This document shows positions 17,442-27,087 of a stretch of 64,000 bases of DNA, piece by piece. Under the pieces are notes generated by a model. The model was not told where the DNA came from. It saw only the letters and a program-made list of their open reading frames with translations, and searched no databases. The stretch's first letter is position 1; every line of letters begins with the position of its first letter. The DNA comes from Flammeovirga pacifica (GTDB taxonomy: Bacteria; Bacteroidota; Bacteroidia; Cytophagales; Flammeovirgaceae), in contig NZ_JRYR02000001.1 of assembly GCF_000807855.2 (NCBI RefSeq), positions 1,853,881 to 1,917,880 on the forward strand, given 5' to 3'. The translations under genes were made by a program, and so were the position numbers.

Positions 17442-17850
17442 AAAACAGCTTTTAAAGTGTTTTTAATTGATTAAATGCTAACAAATTCAAACAACAGGAA
17501 CAACGACATTTAAAGACCTACAAACCAGTTATTTACAATCATTAAGCAAGTGTGTGAAAATTGTTTAATATAAATAACAAAACCTTAAATCAATAATATT
17601 AAGGTTCCTGTTTAATTTTAATTAATTCCGTTTTTTGATATCAAGCAATAATTCAGATAAAATTATAATAAAATTAAGAAATTAAAATAAGTACAATGTG
17701 TTAGGCGATATAAATAAGCACTTTTAAAATAAGTTTTGTTAAATAGTAAATAAAGTGTAAATCATTTCATTTCTTTGTATTAAGCATTGTATAGTGTTTA
17801 GTAAAAGTTGATTATATCGTGTTTGTTTTAGCAAATACAATAGGTTAATG

Positions 17851-17880
17851 TTGAATTCTTATTAACAAAGCGCTACTTTG
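17851..17880 (+). promoter_or_regulatory. Promoter of the RprX/RprY-like operon
   Basis: TTG (17851-17853), 19 bases, then CTACTTTG (17873-17880). The second half matches the TTTG of the -7 consensus but not its first two bases. The gene starts 53 bases downstream. Confidence 0.4.
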
Positions 17881-17933
17881 TTACCTATAAATCTCAAATG
17901 GATACAGCTGATATTATCAGTTTATAATCTCAT

Positions 17934-19580
17934 ATGACAAAAAGACGACTCATTACCATCATTTCATTGATGTGTATCGCCATGTTTGGCCTTGCTGCCT
18001 TGCAATATTATTGGATCAAAGAAGCTATTTCTGAAAGAAAAAGTCACTTTGAACAAGAAGTTGGAGAAACACTTACCAGTGTTGTAAAACGTTTAGAACA
18101 ACAAGAAATTCTTACTGTTACCAAAAGGTACATGGATGATATATCTGTATCTAATAGTGATATTGTTGTAAAATATGATTCCTCAAAGCAACAAGCATAT
18201 TGGACTCATAAACAGAACATCAAGATTTCACAAACTATTAGTTCTGATAAGTTAGCACAAGATGGTATCGCTTACAAAGTGCAAGAAAAAGCTGTCATCA
18301 AAAAAACAGGTACGGCTACCAAAACCGTTTTATCTGATATTGAAGAATCTAAATATGGAATTAGTGGAGATTCATCCATTAGAAAACATAATAATATTTT
18401 AAATAACATCACGAATGATTCTACCGCTAAAAAGCGATTAGACAAAGCGATGGATTTGATCATGAAAAAAACAGACTTGGTCAATCAAGTGGTTTCTGAA
18501 ATGATCTTATCAGAAAATACGATGCTACAAGATAGAGTTAACTTCGGTACATTAGATTCTCTATTAAAACAAGAAATGGAATACAGAGGAATCAAAACAA
18601 AATATGATTTCGCTGTAAAACAGAAAGATGGTATCAAAGAGACTGTTATTATGAGTAGCAATGTTGAAAGAAATGCTATGATCATAGAAAGTAAGTATTC
18701 TATTACTTTGTTTCCAAAAGATATCTTCGATGAATCAAATATCCTTTACCTTCAATTTCCTGAAGAAAATAGGTTTTTGATAAGTAAAATGCGTTTTGTT
18801 CTTTTTTCTTCTTTAGGGTTTATTTTGTTAACACTTCTTACTTTTGTGTTTGCAGCTAGAACTATAATTGAGCAAAAACGTATTTCAGAAATAACTAATG
18901 ATTTTATTTCTAACATGACACATGAACTAAAGACACCAATATCCACTGTTGCTCTTGCTACTGAAGCGTTATTGGATCCAGATGTTCAAAAGATGCCTAG
19001 TATTACAGGTAGGTATTTAAGTGTAATTAAGGATGAAAATCAAAGATTAAGCCGACAAGTCGAAAGAGTACTTCAAATTGCTCGAATCGAAAAAGGCGAT
19101 CTTAAGTTAAGAATGGTTCCTGTAGAAATGCAGAAAGTATTAAAAACCGCCTACGAAAACACTTTAATTAAAATTGAAGACCGTGGTGGACAATTAAGCT
19201 TAAACTGGGACGCTAATTCAGCAAAAGTTACTGGTGATGAGTTACATTTATCTAATATTATTTTTAACTTGTTAGATAATGCTAATAAGTATTCTCCTGA
19301 GACTCCTAAAATAGATCTTTCAGCATCGATTAAAGGGGAAAACTTAGAGATTAGAGTAAAAGACTCTGGTCAGGGAATACCGAAAGAACATATTTCAAAG
19401 ATCTTTGATAAATTTTACAGAGTGCCTACAGGAAATGTACATAATGTAAAAGGATTCGGTTTAGGTCTTAGTTATGTAAAAAATATAGTCCAAGCCCACA
19501 AAGGCACAATAAAATGCAAAAGTGAACTTGGCCGAGGAAGTGAATTTATAATACAACTACCAATATCTGAAAATGGATAA
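17934..19580 (+). CDS. rprX: RprX-like membrane sensor histidine kinase
   Basis: 548 residues. One N-terminal membrane helix (about 7-27), a periplasmic domain of about 250 residues without a recognised fold, and a second helix (about 283-305). The HisKA domain has the phosphorylated His330 in 'FISNMTHELKTPISTVA'. The HATPase_c domain shows the N-box 'NIIFNLLDNANKYS', the G1 box 'VKDSGQGIP' and the G2 box 'KGFGLGLSYVKNIV'. There is no HAMP domain. It overlaps the response-regulator gene by 8 bases. The partner matches Bacteroides RprY closely, which is the basis for naming this one rprX. The signal sensed is unknown. Confidence 0.88.
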   Translation: MTKRRLITIISLMCIAMFGLAALQYYWIKEAISERKSHFEQEVGETLTSVVKRLEQQEILTVTKRYMDDISVSNSDIVVKYDSSKQQAYWTHKQNIKISQTISSDKLAQDGIAYKVQEKAVIKKTGTATKTVLSDIEESKYGISGDSSIRKHNNILNNITNDSTAKKRLDKAMDLIMKKTDLVNQVVSEMILSENTMLQDRVNFGTLDSLLKQEMEYRGIKTKYDFAVKQKDGIKETVIMSSNVERNAMIIESKYSITLFPKDIFDESNILYLQFPEENRFLISKMRFVLFSSLGFILLTLLTFVFAARTIIEQKRISEITNDFISNMTHELKTPISTVALATEALLDPDVQKMPSITGRYLSVIKDENQRLSRQVERVLQIARIEKGDLKLRMVPVEMQKVLKTAYENTLIKIEDRGGQLSLNWDANSAKVTGDELHLSNIIFNLLDNANKYSPETPKIDLSASIKGENLEIRVKDSGQGIPKEHISKIFDKFYRVPTGNVHNVKGFGLGLSYVKNIVQAHKGTIKCKSELGRGSEFIIQLPISENG

Positions 19581-20280
19581 AACGAGAATTTTACTTGCAG
19601 AGGATGATCCTAACTTAGGGATGTTATTAACAGAGTATCTTGAAGTTAAAAATTTTGAAGTTACTCGTGCGCAAGACGGGGAAGAAGCATTAAGAGCTTA
19701 CCAAGATGGCGATCACGATTTATGTATCTTTGATGTAATGATGCCTAAGATGGACGGATTTACATTAGCAGAACGTATCCGTAAATCTGATGTTGATATT
19801 CCAATATTTTTCTTGACGGCTAAGTCGATGAAAGAGGATACATTAAGAGGATTTGAAGTAGGTGCCGATGACTATATCACTAAGCCATTTAGTATGGAAG
19901 AGTTATTAGCTCGTATTACTTCAATTTTACGTAGAACTAAAAGCAAAACTGATTCAAAAGAGAAACAAACTATTTTTGAAGTTGGACAGTTTACTTTTGA
20001 CTTTAATGCTCAAATGTTGAAGCATAATGTTGACGGAGCTGAACAACGTTTAACTTCTAAAGAGTCTGCGTTATTACGTCTATTAGCGATCCATAAAAAT
20101 GAAATCATGGACCGTTCTTTAGCTCTTAAGAAAATTTGGTTAGATGATAACTACTTCAACTCAAGAAGTATGGATGTATATATTACTAAGCTTAGAAAAT
20201 TCTTAAAGCCTGATGATAACTTAAGAATCGTGAACGTTCACGGTCAAGGTTTCAAATTGGTTGAATTGACTTCTGAGTAA
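19573..20280 (+). CDS. rprY: RprY-like OmpR-family response regulator
   Basis: 235 residues. The receiver domain has the acidic pair in 'LLAEDDPNLGMLL', the phospho-acceptor Asp54 in 'CIFDVMMPKMDG', and 'IFFLTAK' and 'DDYITKPFSMEELLARI'. The winged-helix DNA-binding domain ends in 'NYFNSRSMDVYITKLRKFL' and 'VNVHGQGFKLVE'. These stretches closely follow what I remember of Bacteroides fragilis RprY, which has been linked to stress and redox-related gene control. It is translated from the end of the kinase gene (8-base overlap) and is followed by a strong terminator at 20300-20327. Target genes cannot be told from here. Confidence 0.9.
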   Translation: MDKTRILLAEDDPNLGMLLTEYLEVKNFEVTRAQDGEEALRAYQDGDHDLCIFDVMMPKMDGFTLAERIRKSDVDIPIFFLTAKSMKEDTLRGFEVGADDYITKPFSMEELLARITSILRRTKSKTDSKEKQTIFEVGQFTFDFNAQMLKHNVDGAEQRLTSKESALLRLLAIHKNEIMDRSLALKKIWLDDNYFNSRSMDVYITKLRKFLKPDDNLRIVNVHGQGFKLVELTSE

Positions 20281-20299
20281 TAATCACAGAATATATTTT

Positions 20300-20327
20300 A
20301 AGCCACCTATTTTAGGTGGCTTTTTTT
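20300..20327 (+). terminator. Terminator of the rprXY operon
   Basis: AGCCACCT pairs with AGGTGGCT around a six-base loop, followed by seven or more T residues. Confidence 0.9.
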
Positions 20328-20517
20328 ATGCCTAGTATTTTTTAAACTTATCAAATACCCTTTTATTAACCATAAAATTCTGTTAAAATCATCCATATTA
20401 TAAACAAATGTGAACTCTACCACATTTCATTTTAGATGACTTGCTTAAAATTGCAATATCAAATTATTATTACACCTATACGATAGCTCAGTCGCTTATC
20501 AACAAAACATTAAAATT

Positions 20518-21453
20518 ATGCAAAAGATATTCAAGTTTATTACTCTACTATTATTTATATCCATACAAATAAACGCTCAAAATATGAACGATAAATCTAC
20601 TTGGAACAAGTTAAACGATTTTGAAAAATATGTCATCGTAAATAAAGGGACAGAACGTCCTGGTACAGGTAAATTTGATGCATTTTTTGAAGATGGTACA
20701 TATACTTGTAAAAGATGTAATGCTCCATTATACAAATCAACAGATAAATTTGACGCTCATTGTGGATGGCCCGCTTTTGATGATGAAATCGAGGGTGCCG
20801 TAAAAAGAAAGACAGATGCAGATGGTCGAAGAACTGAGATTTTATGTGCTAATTGTGATGCTCATTTAGGACATGTATTCGAAGGAGAAAGAATAACTGA
20901 TAAAAATGTTAGACATTGTGTGAACTCAGTATCTTTAAATTTCACACCAGAAGAAGAAAAAGCAGTAGTCAAAACGGAAGAAGCCATTTTTGCAGGTGGT
21001 TGCTTTTGGGGAGTTGAATATTTCTTTACAGAACTAGATGGCGTTCTAGCGACAAGCGTTGGGTATACAGGAGGTGCTAAAAACAACCCTACTTACAAAG
21101 AGGTATGTTATACTGATACAGGTCATGCGGAAGCATTAAAAGTTACCTATGATCCATCTAAAGTATCCTACGAAGAATTAGCACGTTTATTCTTTGAAAT
21201 ACATGATCCAACACAAGTAGATCGTCAAGGTCCTGATGTAGGTAAACAATATAGATCAGAAATATTCTACACCAGTGCCACACAAAAAGAAGTTGCCAAT
21301 AAATTAATTGGTGAATTAAAAGGTAAAGGTTTTAAAGTAGCCACTCAAGTTACTAAAGCTGATACTTTTTGGGATGCGGAAGAATATCATCAAAAATATT
21401 ACATAAAACACAAGAAAGAGCCTTACTGTCATGTAAAAATTGAAAGATTCTAA
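20518..21453 (+). CDS. Exported bifunctional methionine sulfoxide reductase, MsrB-MsrA fusion
   Basis: 311 residues with a signal peptide ending near INAQN (about residue 20). The MsrB domain comes first (about 27-145), with zinc cysteines in 'CKRC' and 'CANC' and the catalytic cysteine in 'NVRHCVNSVSLNF'. The MsrA domain follows (about 155-311), with catalytic 'FAGGCFWGVEYFF', 'VGYTGG' and 'GHAEALKVTYDP', and a cysteine near the end (YCHVKIERF) that could resolve the disulfide. The two domains repair the R and S forms of oxidised methionine. The export signal places it in the periplasm, where it would protect envelope proteins. Many fused enzymes have the order A-B; here it is B-A. It has its own terminator at 21531-21570. 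Confidence 0.94.
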   Translation: MQKIFKFITLLLFISIQINAQNMNDKSTWNKLNDFEKYVIVNKGTERPGTGKFDAFFEDGTYTCKRCNAPLYKSTDKFDAHCGWPAFDDEIEGAVKRKTDADGRRTEILCANCDAHLGHVFEGERITDKNVRHCVNSVSLNFTPEEEKAVVKTEEAIFAGGCFWGVEYFFTELDGVLATSVGYTGGAKNNPTYKEVCYTDTGHAEALKVTYDPSKVSYEELARLFFEIHDPTQVDRQGPDVGKQYRSEIFYTSATQKEVANKLIGELKGKGFKVATQVTKADTFWDAEEYHQKYYIKHKKEPYCHVKIERF

Positions 21454-21530
21454 GTGAACATTAATTGATAAAAAATTCTATCAAAATATAATTAGAGTTT
21501 CAAATACATTCGAAAGAAAGCCTAAACACA

Positions 21531-21570
21531 AGAGGTTGTCACATTTAGCTATGAGACAACCTCTTTTTTA
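21531..21570 (+). terminator. Terminator of the msrBA gene
   Basis: AGAGGTTGTC (21531-21540) pairs with GACAACCTCT (21555-21564), followed by a T-run. Confidence 0.9.
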
Positions 21571-21752
21571 TTTATAAATTTTCATTTCATATGAAAATAC
21601 AAATGGATTACCCCTACTAAAACAGCTTCGTAAAATTGAATTTATCCAATTTCGATTATCAGAATACTATTAATAAGTCCAACTACTAATTACTTCATGA
21701 ACCTGATACCATTCAAATCTGTTTTAAAAATTACAACCAGTATTCCCAAACT

Positions 21753-23981
21753 ATGAAAATCACCCAATTAACTTTCATGTTACTATTTTTAGTGACATCA
21801 CTATCGAATGCAACAACAATTACTTGGAACGGTACAAAAAGTCAGGATTGGCAAGACCCAGACAATTGGAGCACTAATTCTGTCCCCTCTACTTTAGATG
21901 ATGTTGTTATCTCGGCAAGTGCTAGTGACACACTTGTCATTGATGAAAACGTAACAGTAAGCACAGTAACCATAATTGGCGATATTAAAATTATTACAGG
22001 CGGTGAATTAAATTGTAATTATTTTTTTATGGACAACGGATGTTCCTTTACTATGACCGGAGGGCAATTGGATGTTAATTATAATTTTACTGGTGATGGA
22101 AGTTATGAAGCAGAAGGAACAATGACTTTATCAGGTGGTAGAATAAATGTAGGAGCAAATTTCTTATTTAGCTCACGAAGTAGTAGACAAATTGTCAACA
22201 TATCTGATGGAACAATCGCAATTGGAGGCAACTATCAAGCTGATAGTTACACATGGACAATTACTGGTGGTGAGACCATATTTACCACTACAAATTCTAC
22301 GAAAGCCACCATTCAATCTGCCACTGAGTCTCCAGGCGGAAGTAAATTCCCTACTTTTTATAATTTAACTATATCTGCTGATGTTGCTACCGACTCCATC
22401 ATTACAACATCTAGTTATGCCAAGTTCTTTAAAGTAAAAGCTATAACAACAATTAATCAAGGCATATTTGCCCCTGTTGCAGATAAAGATATTGAAATGG
22501 ATAGCTCATTAATAATCAATGGAGGCTCATTTATCCCAACAGTTGGGAGTTCTAATAGAACCTTGTTCATAAACGGTTTAACTGTAAACGCTGGAACAAT
22601 AGATTTAAGTAACATCCCTGGAACATCTGATGTGCATTTAGAACAGTCAACAAAATTTAATGGCGGAAATTTAGTTCTATTTGAGTATAATTCTAATAAC
22701 TATTTCGAAATCTATGATGATGCCGATTTTAGTGGAGCATCTATATCAGGTACAGGAACCTCTTTATTAGTAGATGGTACTACTAATAGCAATATCAAAT
22801 TAACCTCAGGAAGTAATACTTTTGAACATTTCTTTATATATAATAATGTGGATGTAGAACTTCAGGATAATTTGACAATATCAGGAAGCTTAAATTTTGA
22901 ATATGGACATATCAGTACTAGTAGCAATGCTGTAGGAGTAATTTTAGAAGACAATGCAACTGTAACTGACAATAGTAATTACTACCCTGAAAATATAGCC
23001 CATGTTAATTGTAAAGTAACAAAAAAGGGAGACGATGCCTTTATTTACCCTATTGGTGATGGGATAAGATATAGGCCAATTAGTATATCCGCTCCATCAA
23101 ATACTACAGATCAATTTACAGGTACTTATTTCTATTCTTCACCAAATGACGCAGGGTATGATTCGACATCACATGTAGGGTCTATCACAAAAAGCATCAA
23201 TGCCAATGAGTACTGGACTTTAGATCGTGACAACGGTTCTTCTAATGTGACTGTTACATTAACTTGGGATGATAGAACGACCAACACTCCAGAAGCTGAT
23301 AACTTAAAAGTTGTTCGATGGGATGGTTCAAAATGGGATGATCATGAAGGAGTTGCATCAGGAGATGCTAGTAGTGGTGCAATAGTCTCTAATACAATTT
23401 CTAGTTTTAGTCCTTTTGCCATTCACTATGAAGGAAGTTTAGACCTTCCTGTTGAGTTAATTGATTTTTCTGCTAAACTAGTAGAGGATGATGTTTTTAT
23501 AAAATGGGCTACTGCTACAGAGATTAATAATAAGGAATTTATTGTTCAGAAAAGTCAAGATAAAAAACATTGGGATGAGGTAGGTAGAATTACCGGTGCA
23601 GGTAATAGTAGTATTAGAAATGATTATCATTTACTAGATGCTTGGAATCCCGCTTTTGGAGTATTCTATTACAGACTTGTACAAATAGATTTTGATGGAA
23701 CAAAAACCTACTTCACTCCGGTTATGGTTAAAAATAACGATACGAATCACATCGTTTCTACTTACCCAAACCCTATTAAAAATGGTGATTATTTGAATAT
23801 AAATCTCAACAGTTATGATCATTATAAAGTGAGAGTATTTAATTATCATGGACAATTAATTGATGAATTCGATGCAGAACATTCTCATCACTACTTAGTA
23901 CAAGGTCATCACGGAATTATATTTATAGAAGTAATCCTACCAGATAAAAGGTTTACAGAAAGAATTTTGATAAAGAATTGA
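21753..23981 (+). CDS. T9SS-secreted beta-rich surface protein of unknown function
   Basis: 742 residues with a signal peptide ending near SNATT (about residue 21). It opens with 'ITWNGTKSQDWQDPDNWSTN', common in large Bacteroidota surface proteins. About 450 residues rich in Gly, Thr and Ser follow, with repeated short strands that suggest a beta-helix. A conserved module then reads 'LPVELIDFSAKLVEDDVFI' and 'WATATEINNKEFIVQKS', the domain that usually precedes the sorting tail. The end, 'STYPNPIKNGDYLNINL' to 'ERILIKN', is a type A T9SS sorting domain of about 75 residues. It should be exported by the type IX system and cell-attached or released. I recognise no enzyme domain. It is a single gene with a strong terminator. 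Confidence 0.85.
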   Translation: MKITQLTFMLLFLVTSLSNATTITWNGTKSQDWQDPDNWSTNSVPSTLDDVVISASASDTLVIDENVTVSTVTIIGDIKIITGGELNCNYFFMDNGCSFTMTGGQLDVNYNFTGDGSYEAEGTMTLSGGRINVGANFLFSSRSSRQIVNISDGTIAIGGNYQADSYTWTITGGETIFTTTNSTKATIQSATESPGGSKFPTFYNLTISADVATDSIITTSSYAKFFKVKAITTINQGIFAPVADKDIEMDSSLIINGGSFIPTVGSSNRTLFINGLTVNAGTIDLSNIPGTSDVHLEQSTKFNGGNLVLFEYNSNNYFEIYDDADFSGASISGTGTSLLVDGTTNSNIKLTSGSNTFEHFFIYNNVDVELQDNLTISGSLNFEYGHISTSSNAVGVILEDNATVTDNSNYYPENIAHVNCKVTKKGDDAFIYPIGDGIRYRPISISAPSNTTDQFTGTYFYSSPNDAGYDSTSHVGSITKSINANEYWTLDRDNGSSNVTVTLTWDDRTTNTPEADNLKVVRWDGSKWDDHEGVASGDASSGAIVSNTISSFSPFAIHYEGSLDLPVELIDFSAKLVEDDVFIKWATATEINNKEFIVQKSQDKKHWDEVGRITGAGNSSIRNDYHLLDAWNPAFGVFYYRLVQIDFDGTKTYFTPVMVKNNDTNHIVSTYPNPIKNGDYLNINLNSYDHYKVRVFNYHGQLIDEFDAEHSHHYLVQGHHGIIFIEVILPDKRFTERILIKN

Positions 23982-24019
23982 TCAAACTTTTCTAAATTAC
24001 ATCCACTAATTAATCGAGT

Positions 24020-24056
24020 ACAGCCGTAATAACTATAATTACGGCTGTTTTTTTTA
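24020..24056 (+). terminator. Terminator of the T9SS-secreted protein gene
   Basis: ACAGCCGTAAT pairs with ATTACGGCTGT (24020-24048), followed by a run of T residues. Confidence 0.9.
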
Positions 24057-24080
24057 ATTTGTAACTAAACAACAAAACAT

Positions 24081-24653
24081 ATGAATTCGACAAAACACCT
24101 TATTATTAATTGTGGATCAATAAAAACACCTCAAATTACAGCATTGCTTGAAAAGGAAGGCTTATTAAACACTTGTATTCCTCTCTCAGAACTTAAAGAT
24201 GAAGACTTTAACCACTATGATAAAATAATAATTAGCGGAGCTCCAATTCTTCTTCATAAAGAAGATCCCACATCCTATATCAAAGCATTACAACCTTTAA
24301 TCTCTATCAATAAACCTGTGCTTGGAATTTGTTTTGGGCATCAGATGCTTGGGCTTTTAGAAGGTGGAGAAGTTACATTAACACAGGAAAAAAGAGATAA
24401 AGAAATTATCCATCAGTTAATATCTGATCCTCTTTTTGAAGAAATAGAACAAAATTCAGAATTTGAAGAAGATCATTGTGAAAGTGTATCGCTACCATCT
24501 TGTTTTCTTTTATTAGCTGATTCTGAAAGTTGTAGTAATGAAGCTATGAAACATAAATCAAAACCTTGGTATGGAGTTCAATTTCATCCTGAAGTCACTT
24601 CCCCTATTGGCCATCAATTAATAAAAAATTGGCTCAATCTATGTTCTATATAA
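24081..24653 (+). CDS. Stand-alone class I glutamine amidotransferase domain protein
   Basis: 190 residues, the size of an isolated GATase1 domain. The catalytic triad is visible: Cys84 in 'VLGICFGHQMLGLL', and His169 and Glu171 in 'YGVQFHPEV'. These domains release ammonia from glutamine for a synthase partner, and this one resembles the GuaA/PabA branch. No synthase, guaA, pabB, trpE or carB gene is nearby. The gene lies 24 bases after a terminator and 36 bases before the TPR-phosphatase gene, with which it may be co-transcribed. The substrate and partner are unknown. It could also be a gamma-glutamyl hydrolase-like enzyme. Confidence 0.85.
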   Translation: MNSTKHLIINCGSIKTPQITALLEKEGLLNTCIPLSELKDEDFNHYDKIIISGAPILLHKEDPTSYIKALQPLISINKPVLGICFGHQMLGLLEGGEVTLTQEKRDKEIIHQLISDPLFEEIEQNSEFEEDHCESVSLPSCFLLLADSESCSNEAMKHKSKPWYGVQFHPEVTSPIGHQLIKNWLNLCSI

Positions 24654-24689
24654 ACAGAATATATAGAATTACTAACTACACATCGAAAA

Positions 24690-26954
24690 GTGCATTCAAC
24701 AATTAAGACATTTATAGCTATTACAATTCATCTTTTTCTATGCTTAACTTTTAATAGTTTTGCACTAGATATTGATGACAAAACCACCTTAAAAGAAATA
24801 GAAAAATTGGAAGACTCTCCTCATAAGGTTTCTCAATTATCTCAATTAGCATTAAGGTATCAAATCAATGCTCCTCATCAACATAGTATGCCTATTTCGA
24901 TTGCAAATAAAGCAATTAAGATCGCAAAAAAACTTAGAAATAATACTGCTATCATTGAGGCTACTAATACTAAAGCTATTGTTTTTCGTAACTTTTCTAC
25001 CTTTGAAGAGGCAATCCAATTACACCAAGAAGCATTAGAACTAGCTAAAAAGATTAAAAGTGATGCTTTAACAATAGAAATTCTACTGGATTTAGGTTCT
25101 ACTTATAATGCTGAAAACAATCATGAAAAAGCTGATGAACTGTATAAATCAGCTCGTTCTTTATCTAAATTAAGTATGGATTTTGAGATGGAATGTATCT
25201 CTATCCTAAACCTTGGATTTTTAGAATTAGAAAAAGGAGAAAACAGTACAGCTGGTTCTTACTTTAGTGTTTCCAAAAAAATATCGACAAAATATAAATA
25301 CAAAGAGATCTATATTATGTCTGAAATGGGTTTAGGAAAAGCAAATTACACCAACTCTACTAAACAGAGAAAAAAAGCTAAAACCTATTTATTAGGTGCT
25401 GTTTCAGCCTCTAAATCTAGAAAAAAACCTTATTTAGAAGCCATTGGTAAAGTCACTTTAGGAAGAGTTTACCTTAGAGAGAATAACTTATCAAAAGCCA
25501 ATACATATTTTGTTAGTGCAGCAAATATTCTTGAGAAATTTAAAAATACAACCTATCTCAAAAAAAGATACAGAAGTTTAGATGAACCCTTCAATTTTAA
25601 ATCTAATTATGCTGATGCTCTTTCGTACAAAAACTCATTACGATATTATAGAGGAGAAATATCCCAATCGCAATACAACAGAGCCGTTAAAGAAGAATTA
25701 GCATTATTCGGAAATCCTGATCAAGAAGAATTAGAACATCTAAGAAATGCACTACAGGAACTTAAACAACACTATACCTTCTTAGATTCTATTAATCAGT
25801 TGGATGAAGAAGCTGCAGCAGTTTTACTAAAAACTTATCTTGATCAACAAAAAACAAAATTAAATAATTTAGAAGGCGACAGATCATATTTAAAAAACCT
25901 TCTAGAGGAAACTGAAAAACAAGCAGAAGAGAAAATTGAACTCCTTGAGAGAAAAAATGAACTTCAAGGTGTCTTCATTGAAAAACAAAAATGGGCGTCA
26001 TTATCCTTAGCTTTACTAGTCATATTTATTGCGTCTGTCGGATTTTTTCAATTTAGAATCGCCACCAATAAGAAAAAGGCAAATAGAGAATTAGAGAAAC
26101 AAAATGTCAAAATTTCTGAACAAAATATTGAGATTAGTGTAGCTGCAGACAAGCTTAAAGATGCATTAACCTCATTACAGTATCAGAACAAAAAAACAGA
26201 GGAAAGTATTCAAGCAGGATGGAAAATACAAAATGCGATGCTTCCCGATCCTTCATATATTACAAATCTCATCGATCACTATTTTGTGTTATATAAACCA
26301 AGAGACATTGTTTCTGGTGATTTTTATTGGGTCGGTAAAAAGAAAAAACACATCATTATTGCAGCGTTAGATTGTACAGGTCATGGTATTCCTGGAGCAT
26401 TTATGTCTATGATGGGTAATACTTTATTTAATCAAGTAGTCAATATTGAAGGTGAAATTTCTCCTGATAAAATTTTAATGAAAATTGATAGGTACATTGC
26501 TGAAGCTCTTCATCAAAACAAAAACACACATTCTAGGGAAGGAATGGACGCATCTATTGTAGTGATTCCGCCTGAGAAAAATGAAATTGAATATGCAGGT
26601 GCCAAAAATCCTTTAGTTATCGTCAGAGAAGGAGTGGCTCAAATTCACAAAGGAGTAAATAGACATGTTGGAGGTAATCTTATGAAAGGCAAACAAATCC
26701 AGTTTATAAAACATGCTATTCCTGTTGAAGAAAATGACACATTCTATATTTATTCTGATGGTTTCCAAGATCAATTTGGAGGACCTGAAAATAAAAAATT
26801 CATGAGAAAAAAATTATTAGAGGTATTTCAATCTATTTCTAATTTATCTATGGAAGAGCAGAAAGCTTATCTTGAAAATTTATTTGATCAATGGAAAGGA
26901 AATAATAAACAATTAGATGATATACTCATTTTAGGATTCAATTTGCAAGCTTAA
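24690..26954 (+). CDS. TPR-containing membrane PP2C phosphatase (SpoIIE family)
   Basis: 754 residues from a GTG start; no in-frame ATG gives a better signal peptide. Residues 1-25 are a signal peptide. About 35-330 is a set of TPR-like helical repeats in the periplasm. A coiled coil follows ('EETEKQAEEKIELLERKNEL'), then one membrane helix at about 434-457, a second coiled coil, and the cytoplasmic SpoIIE phosphatase at about 505-752. The phosphatase shows 'YKPRDIVSGDFYWVG', 'DCTGHGIPGAFMSMMG', 'GMDASIVVI' and 'DTFYIYSDGFQDQFGG', with metal-binding Asp residues kept. Such proteins usually dephosphorylate an anti-sigma-factor antagonist, but none is encoded in this window. It resembles Bacteroidota TPR histidine kinases with the output domain exchanged. 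Confidence 0.9.
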   Translation: MHSTIKTFIAITIHLFLCLTFNSFALDIDDKTTLKEIEKLEDSPHKVSQLSQLALRYQINAPHQHSMPISIANKAIKIAKKLRNNTAIIEATNTKAIVFRNFSTFEEAIQLHQEALELAKKIKSDALTIEILLDLGSTYNAENNHEKADELYKSARSLSKLSMDFEMECISILNLGFLELEKGENSTAGSYFSVSKKISTKYKYKEIYIMSEMGLGKANYTNSTKQRKKAKTYLLGAVSASKSRKKPYLEAIGKVTLGRVYLRENNLSKANTYFVSAANILEKFKNTTYLKKRYRSLDEPFNFKSNYADALSYKNSLRYYRGEISQSQYNRAVKEELALFGNPDQEELEHLRNALQELKQHYTFLDSINQLDEEAAAVLLKTYLDQQKTKLNNLEGDRSYLKNLLEETEKQAEEKIELLERKNELQGVFIEKQKWASLSLALLVIFIASVGFFQFRIATNKKKANRELEKQNVKISEQNIEISVAADKLKDALTSLQYQNKKTEESIQAGWKIQNAMLPDPSYITNLIDHYFVLYKPRDIVSGDFYWVGKKKKHIIIAALDCTGHGIPGAFMSMMGNTLFNQVVNIEGEISPDKILMKIDRYIAEALHQNKNTHSREGMDASIVVIPPEKNEIEYAGAKNPLVIVREGVAQIHKGVNRHVGGNLMKGKQIQFIKHAIPVEENDTFYIYSDGFQDQFGGPENKKFMRKKLLEVFQSISNLSMEEQKAYLENLFDQWKGNNKQLDDILILGFNLQA

Positions 26955-27036
26955 TACTCGCATTTTCTATTTGATCAATACAGAGTTAAGTCATTTCATT
27001 CCTACGATATTTGAATGAAAGAATAACGAAATAAAA

Positions 27037-27067
27037 AAGGGAAACTTCTTTTCAGAGTTTCCCTTTT
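27037..27067. terminator. Bidirectional terminator between convergent genes
   Basis: AAGGGAAACT pairs with AGTTTCCCTT, with A residues before and T residues after. It serves both the phosphatase gene (plus) and the hemolysin III gene (minus). Confidence 0.85.
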
Positions 27068-27087
27068 TCTGTTTCTAATGGTTACTA

